Positions 24,342 to 32,241 of a DNA stretch of 64,000 nucleotides are shown here, one piece after another (position 1 is the stretch's first letter; each line of letters starts with the position of its first letter). The notes below the pieces were generated by a model. The model did not search any database. It was not told the DNA's origin and saw only the letters and a list, made by a program, of their open reading frames with translations. The stretch is from positions 54,939 through 118,938 of the forward strand of contig CATYLC010000004.1 in the NCBI GenBank assembly GCA_958408685.1, written 5' to 3'. The position numbers and the translations under genes are program-made. The stretch comes from an uncultured Collinsella sp. (GTDB lineage Bacteria; Actinomycetota; Coriobacteriia; Coriobacteriales; Coriobacteriaceae).

Positions 24342-25241
24342 ATGATTGTCGAGAACCATGCGCTGTGGGGCGAGGAGCCGACCGAGGATTATCCGGCGAC
24401 GTTTACGTATTTGGGTGCCGAGCCGTTGCCCGATAAACCGAATGGCCGCCGCCCCGCGGTGATTATCTGTGGCGGAGGTGCGTTTACGCATATCGCTCCG
24501 CATGAGCAGGATCCTGTGGCGTTTGCGTTTTTGGATCACGGTTACCAGGCCTTTGTGCTCAACTATGTCACGAGTTCTACGGGTGACGTGAGCTTTCCGC
24601 ACCCCCAGGCAGATCTTGCCAAGATGGTCGCCACGGTGCGCGCCAACGCCGACGAGTGGCATGTCGATCCTAAGCGCGTGTGCGTCGTGGGCTTTTCTGC
24701 TGGCGGCATGATTTGCGCCTCGCTGGCAACACAGTGGAAGACCGGCCCCTTTGCGGCACTTGCCGGGGCGCGTCCGGACGACATTCGTCCCGATGCCGTG
24801 GTGCTGGGCTATCCATTGCTCGACTTTGCCTATGTGCGCGACATGCAGACGCGCGATCCGCGCATTGACTTGCGTGTGCCCAAGACGGGCGGCAAGACGG
24901 GGCGCGATTTGCTCAACGACTACCTGTCGATGGTGACGGGCGGCGAGGCAACTGACGAGCATCTGGCCGACATCTGCCCCACCACGCATGTTTCGCGTCA
25001 GATGCCACCGACCTTTGTGTGGGGCGTGTCCGACGACAAGACGGCGCCGATCGCGCAGGTCTACCCGTTTGCGCGGCGCATGGCCGAGGAGGGCGTTGCA
25101 TGCGAGATGCACGTCTTCGACCAGGGTGGTCACGGCCTTTCGCTCGGCAACGCTAACACCGCGGTCGACAACGAGGACAAGCAGGTTTCCGTCCGTCCCT
25201 GGATCCGCCTGGCCTTCCGCTTCCTCGAGCGCCATCTGTAA
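24342..25241 (+). CDS. Alpha/beta hydrolase, esterase/acetylxylan-esterase-like
   Basis: 299 residues from ATG 24342, with AAGGGAG 6 bases upstream; no signal peptide. CGGGAF is the oxyanion HGGG-like loop. The nucleophile elbow is GFSAGG with Ser119. SDDKTAP supplies the likely acid Asp and DQGGHGLSLG the His of the triad. It resembles small intracellular esterases of the BD-FAE/Axe type that deacetylate sugars or short esters. It is divergent from crr and probably monocistronic. A class C palindrome lies 30 bases after the stop. Confidence 0.85.
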   Translation: MIVENHALWGEEPTEDYPATFTYLGAEPLPDKPNGRRPAVIICGGGAFTHIAPHEQDPVAFAFLDHGYQAFVLNYVTSSTGDVSFPHPQADLAKMVATVRANADEWHVDPKRVCVVGFSAGGMICASLATQWKTGPFAALAGARPDDIRPDAVVLGYPLLDFAYVRDMQTRDPRIDLRVPKTGGKTGRDLLNDYLSMVTGGEATDEHLADICPTTHVSRQMPPTFVWGVSDDKTAPIAQVYPFARRMAEEGVACEMHVFDQGGHGLSLGNANTAVDNEDKQVSVRPWIRLAFRFLERHL

Positions 25242-25270
25242 GAGTCCCGGCATCCAAGCCCTTCAATAAC

Positions 25271-25333
25271 TTGCGGTGAAATAGTTCCGATCTGGGGCAT
25301 CAACCAGCCCATCCAGGAACTATTCCACCGCAA
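25271..25333. repeat. Class C palindrome, copy 1
   Basis: 18 bp stem TTGCGGTGAAATAGTTCC (25271-25288) with 25316-25333, one mismatch, and a 27-base loop containing its own small GGGC/GCCC stem. The same stem occurs at 29408-29474 with a different loop. Confidence 0.85.
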
Positions 25334-25351
25334 CTTTGTTTTTGATGTCCC

Positions 25352-25553
25352 GTCCGGAAACTGCATCCCAGTCTCGCCCTTCAAGGTGGGACACGGTTTC
25401 CCATAGGGCTTCGATTTGGAAACCACATCCCGTTTCGAGCGGGGATTCTGGGATGCATTTTCCGTAAGAGGCCTGTTTGGGAAACCATATCCCGTTTCGA
25501 GCCAGAATTCTGGGATGTAGTTTCCCCGAGAGGCCTCATCGGGAAACTATGGC
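25352..25553. repeat. Tandem array of about 62 bp units upstream of feoAB
   Basis: Two clear units, 25414-25475 and 25476-25538, share TTTGG(G)AAACCA, ATCCCGTTTCGAGC, ATTCTGGGATG and GAGGCCT in order. A degenerate unit precedes (from 25352) and a partial one follows (to 25553). Each unit contains a GGAAAC...ATCCC word and, inverted, GGGATG...TTTCC, so each can form a hairpin. Not CRISPR: units are directly adjacent, with no unique spacers. Confidence 0.8.
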
Positions 25554-25594
25554 CCTGAACTCTCCTGCCTGTCCCCATTGCGCCAATTTGCTGA

Positions 25595-25624
25595 TTGAAC
25601 ATCGTTGTGTGTTCGCGCTATCAT
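25595..25624 (+). promoter_or_regulatory. Promoter of feoAB
   Basis: TTGAAC at 25595-25600, an 18-base spacer, and TATCAT at 25619-25624, about 90 bases before the GTG start. Confidence 0.65.
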
Positions 25625-25638
25625 GCATGGTTAAATTG

Positions 25639-25671
25639 GTTAGCCGTGGCAAACGGTTAGCCAAGGTGAAC
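25639..25671 (+). promoter_or_regulatory. Two tandem operator-like palindromes, likely iron-responsive
   Basis: GTTAGCCGTGGCAAAC (25639-25654) and GTTAGCCAAGGTGAAC (25656-25671) are adjacent imperfect palindromes that share GTTAGCC. They resemble DtxR/IdeR iron boxes, which contain TTAGGTTAG-type half sites. They lie just downstream of the predicted -10, where a bound repressor would block transcription. Confidence 0.6.
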
Positions 25672-25713
25672 ATAAATGCAACGCCCTGTGGGCGCCGGGG
25701 GAGGAACACGGAC

Positions 25714-28074
25714 GTGAAGCTCGATACGCTCGAGATTGGAAAGGACGCCGTTGTCGCATCGGTGGCATCGGACGACCAGGCACTCCGACAGCATATTTTG
25801 GACATGGGCCTAACGCCGGGCACCGAAGTCACCATGATGAAGTACGCCCCCATGGGCGACCCGCTCGAGATTCGCCTGCGTGGCTACGAGTTGACGCTGC
25901 GCAAGGATGATGCCGCACGCATTGAGCTCGTGGATGTGCACGACACCGATACCGGTCCGCGCGCCAACGCCGCAATCGGAACGACGGAGCATCCGGCACT
26001 CGGCGAGGGGATGTATTCGCCCCGTGCGGCAAAAACGGCCGTGCCCGAGGGCGCACCGCTGCATTTTGCCCTCGCCGGCAACCAAAACTGCGGTAAGACC
26101 ACGCTGTTCAACCAGCTTACGGGCTCCAACCAGCACGTCGGTAACTTTCCTGGCGTGACGGTCGACCGCAAGGACGGCACCATCCGTAACCATCCCGAGG
26201 CAAGCGTTACCGATCTGCCCGGCATTTACTCCCTGTCGCCGTACACGGGCGAAGAGATCGTCAGCCGCCAATTCATCTTGGACGAAAACCCCGACGCCAT
26301 CATCGACATCATCGACGCCACCAACATCGAACGTAACCTGTACCTGACGCTGCAGCTTATGGAGCTCGACCGCCCCATGGTCATCGCGCTCAACATGATG
26401 GACGAGGTGACGGCCAACGGCGGCGCCGTGGACGTCAATCTGCTCGAGAGCCTGTTGGGCGTGCCTGTTGTTCCCATTAGCGCTGCCCGCAACGAGGGTA
26501 TCGGCGAGCTGGTGGATCATGCCTTGCACGTGGCGCGGTTCCGCGAGCGTCCCGGTCGCCTGGACTTCTGTGCGCCCGATGGATCGGACGGCGGCGCACT
26601 GCATCGCTGCATCCACGGCATTGCCAACCTGATCGAGGACCATGCCGTGACGGCGCACATCCCGGTGCGCTTTGCGGCGACCAAGCTGGTTGAGGGCGAC
26701 GAGCTGGTGACCGAGGCGCTTCACCTGGATCGCAACGAGCTCGACGCTATCGAGCACATCATTACCCAGATGGAGGGCGAGGCCGGCACCGACCGCCTGT
26801 CCGCGCTGGCCGATATGCGCTTTAGCTTTATCGGCGACGTGTGCGGGCGCTGCGTCGTCAAACCGCACGAAAGCCGCGAGCACGTGCGCTCCGTCAAGAT
26901 CGACCGCATCCTGACGGGTCGCTACACGGCCATTCCGGCGTTCCTGGTGATCATGGGCCTCGTCTTTTGGCTGACGTTTGGCGTGATCGGCGCGGCGTTG
27001 CAGGGACTCATGGAGGACGGTATCGCTGCTATCATCGCCTCGGCCGATGCGGGCCTCAAGGCGTTCGGCACCAACGACGTGGTGCGCTCGCTGGCTGTCG
27101 ACGGCGTGCTTACGGGCGTGGGCAGTGTGCTGACCTTCCTGCCGATTATCGTCGTGCTCTTCTTGTTCCTCTCCATTCTGGAAGACTCGGGCTACATGGC
27201 GCGCGTCGCCTTTGTCATGGATAAGGTGCTGCGTCGTTTTGGCCTGTCGGGCCGCAGCTTTGTACCCATGCTCGTCGGGTTTGGCTGCACCGTGCCGGCT
27301 ATCATGTCGACCCGTACGCTCCCATCCGAGCACGACCGCAAGATGACGGTCATGCTCACGCCGTTCATGAGCTGCTCGGCCAAGTTGCCGGTCTATGGTC
27401 TGCTGTGCGGGGCGTTTTTCCCACAGGCGACGGTTCCCGCCATGGTCTCGCTCTATCTGATCGGCATTGCGGTTGGCTGTATCGCGGCTTTGGTACTCAA
27501 CCGCACGGCATTTAAGGGCGACCCGGTGCCGTTTATCATGGAGCTGCCCAATTACCGCCTGCCGAGCGTCAAGACGACGGTGATGCTGGCATGGGATAAG
27601 GCCAAAGACTTTATTACCAAGGCCTTTACCATTATCTTTGCCGCTACCGTGGTCATCTGGTTCCTTCAGACGTTCGACATCCGCTTTAATGTGGTCGCCG
27701 ATCACTCGCAGAGTCTGCTTGCGGGTCTCGGCAGCATCATTGCACCGGCGCTGACGCCGCTTGGGTTTGGCGACTGGCGTGCATCCACGGCGCTCGTCAC
27801 CGGACTTATCGCCAAGGAGAGTGTCATCTCGACCCTCACGGTGCTTTTGGGCGCGACCTCGCCCGCGGCACTGTCGACCATGTTTTCGCCGTTCACTGCC
27901 TATGTGTTCCTGGTCTTTACGCTGCTGTACCCGCCCTGTGTGGCAGCCATCGGCGCCGTCAAGAGCGAGCTGGGCGCGCGCTACGCCGTTGCCGTGTTCG
28001 CGTTTCAAGTGACGGTCGCCTGGATCGTGGCGTTTGTCGTGCATTCGGCGGGCATATTGCTGGGGCTGGCTTAG
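25714..28074 (+). CDS. feoB: FeoA-FeoB fusion, ferrous iron transporter
   Basis: 786 residues. I place the start at GTG 25714, with GGGGGAGG 10 or so bases upstream, because the FeoA homology begins there. Residues 1-75 form a FeoA SH3-like domain (HILDMGLTPGTEV, LRLRGYELTLR-like). The FeoB G domain follows: G1 GNQNCGKTTLFN near residue 124, G3 DLPGIYSLSPYTGEE, G4 NMMDE, and G5 SAARNEG. The membrane part has the Gate motifs around VGFGCTVPAIMSTRTL (quoted in part) and the FMSCSAKLPVYG segment. It imports Fe(II) with GTP. Upstream tandem operators suggest iron control. Native FeoA-FeoB fusions are known but uncommon. Confidence 0.95.
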   Translation: MKLDTLEIGKDAVVASVASDDQALRQHILDMGLTPGTEVTMMKYAPMGDPLEIRLRGYELTLRKDDAARIELVDVHDTDTGPRANAAIGTTEHPALGEGMYSPRAAKTAVPEGAPLHFALAGNQNCGKTTLFNQLTGSNQHVGNFPGVTVDRKDGTIRNHPEASVTDLPGIYSLSPYTGEEIVSRQFILDENPDAIIDIIDATNIERNLYLTLQLMELDRPMVIALNMMDEVTANGGAVDVNLLESLLGVPVVPISAARNEGIGELVDHALHVARFRERPGRLDFCAPDGSDGGALHRCIHGIANLIEDHAVTAHIPVRFAATKLVEGDELVTEALHLDRNELDAIEHIITQMEGEAGTDRLSALADMRFSFIGDVCGRCVVKPHESREHVRSVKIDRILTGRYTAIPAFLVIMGLVFWLTFGVIGAALQGLMEDGIAAIIASADAGLKAFGTNDVVRSLAVDGVLTGVGSVLTFLPIIVVLFLFLSILEDSGYMARVAFVMDKVLRRFGLSGRSFVPMLVGFGCTVPAIMSTRTLPSEHDRKMTVMLTPFMSCSAKLPVYGLLCGAFFPQATVPAMVSLYLIGIAVGCIAALVLNRTAFKGDPVPFIMELPNYRLPSVKTTVMLAWDKAKDFITKAFTIIFAATVVIWFLQTFDIRFNVVADHSQSLLAGLGSIIAPALTPLGFGDWRASTALVTGLIAKESVISTLTVLLGATSPAALSTMFSPFTAYVFLVFTLLYPPCVAAIGAVKSELGARYAVAVFAFQVTVAWIVAFVVHSAGILLGLA

Positions 28075-28115
28075 TTATTTATTGACGGCGCAACCTTTGT
28101 GTATCGAATTGTTTT

Positions 28116-28150
28116 CGGCCCTGCATCTGTTGCTGACGGATGCGGGGCCG
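28116..28150 (+). terminator. Hairpin terminator after feoAB
   Basis: 12 bp stem CGGCCCTGCATC (28116-28127) with 28139-28150, one G:U. It overlaps the putative -35 of the next gene, and only TTG follows, so termination is likely partial. Confidence 0.55.
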
Positions 28151-28162
28151 TTGCTATATAAT
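28134..28162 (+). promoter_or_regulatory. Promoter of the MFS gene
   Basis: Consensus TATAAT at 28157-28162. The best -35 at standard distance is TGACGG (28134-28139, 17-base spacer), inside the hairpin. Confidence 0.6.
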
Positions 28163-28195
28163 CGCCTCCACTCAAAATGATTGGAGACGTTATAT

Positions 28196-29392
28196 ATGAG
28201 TCAGGCAAGGCAAGACGGCATCACGCTCAGGCAGTGGCTCCCGCTTATCGGGCTCACCTGCTGTGCGTTCGTGTTCAACACGTCGGAGTTTATGCCCATC
28301 GGCCTTTTGACTGATATCGCCGCGTCGTTCTCGCTTACCGAGGCCCAAGCTGGCATCATGATCTCGGTCTATGCCTGGGGCGTCATGCTGCTGTCGTTGC
28401 CGCTCATGGTGTTTGCCTCGCGCTTCGAGTTCAAGCGGATGCTGCTGGGCGTGCTTGCCGTGTTCTCGCTCGGCCAGTTCCTGTCCGCCGTGGCGCCCAC
28501 CTATCCCATCCTGGTCTGCGCGCGCCTGGTGGTCGCTTGCGCACATGCTGTGTTCTGGTCAGTCGCCTCGATTATGGCCTCGCGCCTGGTCGACACCCGC
28601 CACGGCGCGCTCGCCATCAGCATGATCGCCACGGGCTCGTCCATCGCGCAGATCTTTGGCCTGCCTCTCGGTCGCGCCATTGGCTTGGCCGTGGGCTGGC
28701 GCATGACGTTTGCCGTGGTCGGGGGCCTCTCAGCCATCGCGGTCGTCTACCAGGCAGCGGTGTTCCCGGCCATGCCGGCGGGTGAGCGCTTTACCGTCAA
28801 ACAGCTGCCCGAGCTGCTCAAGAACCCGCTCCTCATCGCGCTCTACGCAGTCACGGTCTTCATGGCGACCGGCTATTACGCAAGCTACAGCTATATCGAG
28901 CCCTTCCTGGCGCAGGTCGCGCACGTCGATGCGGGCGCCATCACCATGACGCTGACGGCGTTTGGCTGTTCCGGCTTGGTGGGCAGCTGGCTGTTCAGCC
29001 GCCTGTTCGACGGGCACCGTTTTCCGTTCCTTGCTATCACGCTCTCCGGCGTGCCGGTGGCCCTGCTGCTCATGGGGCCGGCCGCATCGTCGCTCGTGAC
29101 AGTGCTTGCCGTCTGCGCACTGTGGGGTTGCTGCGCCACGGCCTTTAACGTGGCGTTTCAGGCCGAGCTCATCAAGCACACGCCGGCAGATTCGTCGGCC
29201 GTCGCCATGTCGATCTTCTCGGGCCTGTTTAACCTCGGTATTGGCACGGGCACTGCAATCGGCGGCGCCGTGGTTTCGGGTCCCGGTATCGCTTGGATCG
29301 GCTTCGCGGGCGGGGCGATTGCCGTCGTGGGCGTCATCCTCGCCATCACGGTGATGTTCCCAGCCATACGCCGCGCAAAGCCCGTCGCCTAA
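28196..29392 (+). CDS. MFS efflux transporter, SotB/AraJ-like (DHA1)
   Basis: 398 residues from ATG 28196, with GGAG 9 bases upstream. Twelve membrane helices are predicted by eye. The first helix carries NTSEFMPIGLLTDIA, close to the EF-P-GLL motif of SotB/YdeA sugar and drug exporters. Motif A-like DTRHG and motif C-like AQIFGLPLG regions follow. Likely a proton-driven exporter of sugars or drugs; the substrate cannot be told. A class C palindrome follows 15 bases after the stop and probably ends the transcript. Confidence 0.88.
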   Translation: MSQARQDGITLRQWLPLIGLTCCAFVFNTSEFMPIGLLTDIAASFSLTEAQAGIMISVYAWGVMLLSLPLMVFASRFEFKRMLLGVLAVFSLGQFLSAVAPTYPILVCARLVVACAHAVFWSVASIMASRLVDTRHGALAISMIATGSSIAQIFGLPLGRAIGLAVGWRMTFAVVGGLSAIAVVYQAAVFPAMPAGERFTVKQLPELLKNPLLIALYAVTVFMATGYYASYSYIEPFLAQVAHVDAGAITMTLTAFGCSGLVGSWLFSRLFDGHRFPFLAITLSGVPVALLLMGPAASSLVTVLAVCALWGCCATAFNVAFQAELIKHTPADSSAVAMSIFSGLFNLGIGTGTAIGGAVVSGPGIAWIGFAGGAIAVVGVILAITVMFPAIRRAKPVA

Positions 29393-29407
29393 TCACGTCC
29401 CCTCATC

Positions 29408-29474
29408 AGTTGCGGTGGAATAGTTCCTGTTTAAGGCCTCTGAAGGTCCAAGCAGGAACTATTCCACCGCAACT
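29408..29474. repeat. Class C palindrome, copy 2
   Basis: Perfect 22 bp stem 29408-29429 with 29453-29474 (AGTTGCGGTGGAATAGTTCC core), followed by TATTTT. The 23-base loop differs from copy 1. On the plus strand it could terminate the MFS transcript. Confidence 0.88.
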
Positions 29475-29545
29475 TATTTTGGGGAAGAGGATACGAGCTG
29501 GGCATACAATGGATGTCGTTGTGTTGAGCTTACCGGGAGGCTGTT

Positions 29546-30922
29546 ATGTGGGCATACGAGACGACGTTCTATCAGATCTATCCGCTGGGCTTTTGCGGGG
29601 CTCCGCGCGAAAACGCCGCACCCGTTGCCGAGGATGAACTCGCCCAGGCTGCCAACGCCGCGCCCAACCCCGATGCTCCTATCATGAAAATCGCCCAATG
29701 GGCTGACTACCTGCAAGAACTCGGTATTGGCGCTGTGCTGATCAACCCGCCGCTCGAGTCTGATAGCCACGGCTACGATACGCGCAGCCTACGCCATATC
29801 GATCGACGCCTGGGTGGGGATGCCGACTTTGCCGCCGTGTGCGAGACGCTGCATGCCCACGGCATCCGCGTGGTGCTCGATGCCGTCTTTAACCATGTGG
29901 GCCGTGGCTTTTGGGCCTTCCGCGATGTGCAGGAGCGTAAGTGGGACTCGCCCTACAAGGATTGGTTCCACATTAGCTTTGACGGCGGCTCCTGCTACGG
30001 CGACGGCTTTTGGTACGAGGGGTGGGAAGGCCATTTTGAGCTTGTGAAGCTCAACCTGCAAAATCCCGCTGTGGTCGATTACCTGCTCGAGTCCGTGCGC
30101 CGTTGGGCCGACGTCTTTGGCGTCGACGGCCTGCGCCTGGACGTCGCCTATATGCTCGACCGCGACTTTATGCGCCGCCTGCACGCCTTTACCCGTGAGC
30201 TCAAGCCCGACTTTGTGCTGATCGGCGAGACGCTCCACGGCGACTACAACCAGATCGTCAACGACGAGATGCTCGACTCCTGCACCAACTACGAGTGCTA
30301 CAAGGGCCTGTACTCTAGCTTTAACTCGGTCAACATGTTCGAGATCGCGCACTCGCTGCACCGTCAGTTTGGCGGCGACCCCTGGTGCATCTACCGTGGC
30401 AAGCACCTGCTGTCGTTTGTCGACAACCACGACGTGCCGCGCCTGGCAAGCATCCTTACCGACAAGTTCTGCCTGCGTCCCGCCTACGGCATGCTCTTTG
30501 GCATGCCGGGCATCCCGTGCGTCTACTACGGCAGCGAGTGGGGAATTGCCGGCGAAAAGGGCGGCCCCGATGGCGACTGGGCGCTGCGACCTGCGCTCGA
30601 TGAGCCTGCGCCCAACGAGCTGACGGCCTTCATCAAGCAGCTCGCGCACCTGCGCTCGGCAAACGACGCGGCAGCCCGTGCCCTCAACTACGGTGCCTAT
30701 CGCAACGTGGTGATCCAGAACAAGCAGCTGCTGTTCGAGCGCGCCTGCGACGACGCGACGGTGCTCGTGGCGGTCAATGCCGTGAACGAGCCCTATACCT
30801 TTGGAGCCGGCGAACTCAACGGCTCCTTCGTCGACCTGCTTGCCGACGATGCGCCCACGGTCGAGCTGACAGGCTCCCTTGAACTTGCGCCCTATGAGGT
30901 GCGTTATCTGCTGAGGGCCTAA
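29546..30922 (+). CDS. Intracellular GH13 alpha-amylase family glucosidase
   Basis: 458 residues, no signal peptide, start ATG with GGGAGG upstream. GH13 regions in order: I DAVFNHVG; II GLRLDVAYM with nucleophile Asp199; III IGETLHG with acid/base Glu228; IV FVDNHD with Asp296. It resembles maltodextrin-cleaving enzymes (neopullulanase or cyclomaltodextrinase type) but lacks their N-terminal starch-binding domain. A short C-terminal beta domain follows. It probably hydrolyses imported malto-oligosaccharides. The next gene starts 3 bp later. Confidence 0.9.
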   Translation: MWAYETTFYQIYPLGFCGAPRENAAPVAEDELAQAANAAPNPDAPIMKIAQWADYLQELGIGAVLINPPLESDSHGYDTRSLRHIDRRLGGDADFAAVCETLHAHGIRVVLDAVFNHVGRGFWAFRDVQERKWDSPYKDWFHISFDGGSCYGDGFWYEGWEGHFELVKLNLQNPAVVDYLLESVRRWADVFGVDGLRLDVAYMLDRDFMRRLHAFTRELKPDFVLIGETLHGDYNQIVNDEMLDSCTNYECYKGLYSSFNSVNMFEIAHSLHRQFGGDPWCIYRGKHLLSFVDNHDVPRLASILTDKFCLRPAYGMLFGMPGIPCVYYGSEWGIAGEKGGPDGDWALRPALDEPAPNELTAFIKQLAHLRSANDAAARALNYGAYRNVVIQNKQLLFERACDDATVLVAVNAVNEPYTFGAGELNGSFVDLLADDAPTVELTGSLELAPYEVRYLLRA

Positions 30923-30925
30923 TTC

Positions 30926-31495
30926 ATGACTGCGCCGGACGAGGGCTATCAGCATATTGAGCATGGGTTTGAGCCCGTGTTTGACGAGCGCTCGCGCGTT
31001 TTGGTGCTGGGGTCGTTTCCCTCGGTGCTCTCGCGTGCCAATGCCTTCTACTATGGCAATCCGCAGAACCGCTTTTGGCGCGTGATGGCCGCGTGCCTTG
31101 GTGCGCCCGTGCCGCCCAACGAGGGAGACTCTTTGGCGAGCGGCGAGCCCGTGACGCTTGACGCCTCGATTGCCGCCAAGCGGGCTATGCTGCTGAACGG
31201 CGGCGTGGCCCTGTGGGACGTGATCGAGAGTTGCGACATTAAGGGCTCGAGCGATGCGAGCATTCGTAACGTTGTGCCGGCACATATCGAGCGCATTACC
31301 GGCGCAGCTCCCATTGAGCAGGTGATATGCAACGGTGGTACAGCTGGCCGGCTCTACAAGCGCTATCTACAAGAGCGCACCGGGCTGCCGGCCATCGTTC
31401 TGCCGTCGACAAGTCCCGCCAATGCGGCGTGGCGTCTGGAACGCCTTGTCGAGCGCTGGAGTGAAGCCGTTGATTGGCAGGCTTTTTCGATTTAG
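30926..31495 (+). CDS. Family 6 DNA glycosylase (hypoxanthine-DNA glycosylase)
   Basis: 189 residues. Motifs of the HDG/family-6 uracil-DNA glycosylase group are visible: LVLGSFPSVLSR, FYYGNPQNRFW, ALWDVIESCDIKGSSD, and the C-terminal loop LPSTSPANAAW. The family removes deoxyinosine from DNA after adenine deamination. It is 3 bp downstream of the GH13 gene, so probably cotranscribed despite the unrelated role. It converges with the next gene with a 4-base overlap. Confidence 0.87.
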   Translation: MTAPDEGYQHIEHGFEPVFDERSRVLVLGSFPSVLSRANAFYYGNPQNRFWRVMAACLGAPVPPNEGDSLASGEPVTLDASIAAKRAMLLNGGVALWDVIESCDIKGSSDASIRNVVPAHIERITGAAPIEQVICNGGTAGRLYKRYLQERTGLPAIVLPSTSPANAAWRLERLVERWSEAVDWQAFSI

Positions 31496-32148
31496 CAGTT
31501 TGAGTGCTCGGCAAGATGCCTCATAACGGCGTGCCAGATCGGTGTGGGCAGCGCAGACGTGGCGCGCACCATGCCGTCGGTGTCGACGCCACCCGTTGCG
31601 GCGCCACCGAGCTTCTGCGCGTGTTCGACGGAACACCCCATGCGAACGGCGCCCACGAGCTTGTCCATGGCCTCCGAAAACGGTCGCCGCAAGAGTCCCA
31701 TGCGCGGGGAGCGACGAAGCGCTGCGATGCCGCTGCCGGCGCAGATGGCAATGCCGCCACACCACAATTGGTCATGGCGCTCACATGCCTTGTGCAGGCG
31801 AACAGCGGTCCCACGCGCCTGCTCAGTGCCCTCTTGTGCGGCTCGAATCGCGGCATAGACGCGCGTTCCCGTACCGCCAAAGCGCTCAAGCGCCTGCTCG
31901 ATGGCTGTCAACGTCTCATCGTCAGCCACATCTTCAATGGCCAGCACGATGCCATCGGCAACGTTGCCGGCGTCATTTGCCTTCAAGTCGACCGGGCGGG
32001 GGAGCGCGGTGCCAGAAAGCTGAGCATAGGCGGCGATGGCATCCTGCAAGTCCCAGAGCAAAAACTCAAGATCGGCGCTATTGGGAATGCTGATATACGC
32101 AATGGTTTGCAACGTTTTTGGTACATCGCCGCGTGCGGTCGTCTCCAT
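31492..32148 (-). CDS. Uncharacterised 218-residue protein
   Basis: I do not recognise the family with certainty. ATG 32148 is preceded by GGAGG. The N-terminal part has IVLAIEDVADDETL and RVYAAIRAAQEG, an alpha/beta pattern. The central DQLWCGGIAICAGSGIAAL and RRSPRMGLLRRPFSEAMDKL resemble stretches seen in flavodoxin-like oxidoreductases, but no FMN-binding loop is evident. No signal peptide or membrane helix. It converges on the DNA glycosylase gene and diverges from the aminotransferase gene; promoters of both must lie in the 93 bp gap. Confidence 0.6.
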   Translation of the reverse strand: METTARGDVPKTLQTIAYISIPNSADLEFLLWDLQDAIAAYAQLSGTALPRPVDLKANDAGNVADGIVLAIEDVADDETLTAIEQALERFGGTGTRVYAAIRAAQEGTEQARGTAVRLHKACERHDQLWCGGIAICAGSGIAALRRSPRMGLLRRPFSEAMDKLVGAVRMGCSVEHAQKLGGAATGGVDTDGMVRATSALPTPIWHAVMRHLAEHSNC

Positions 32149-32241
32149 GCCGCCTCCTTTCCGGTTGGTTTCCGTTTAGGTTACACCGTCTGGCGGCGCC
32201 TCGCCGCGCTATCCTAGTGCAACCCTTACGAAAGGAACGCC

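Noticed and set aside
25352..25553. Possible CRISPR array upstream of feoAB
   Set aside because: Units of about 62 bp are directly adjacent with no spacers.
25810..28044. A 744-codon minus-strand frame opposite feoAB
   Set aside because: Arg/His/Gln-rich translation typical of an antisense shadow; the FeoB motifs on the plus strand are complete.
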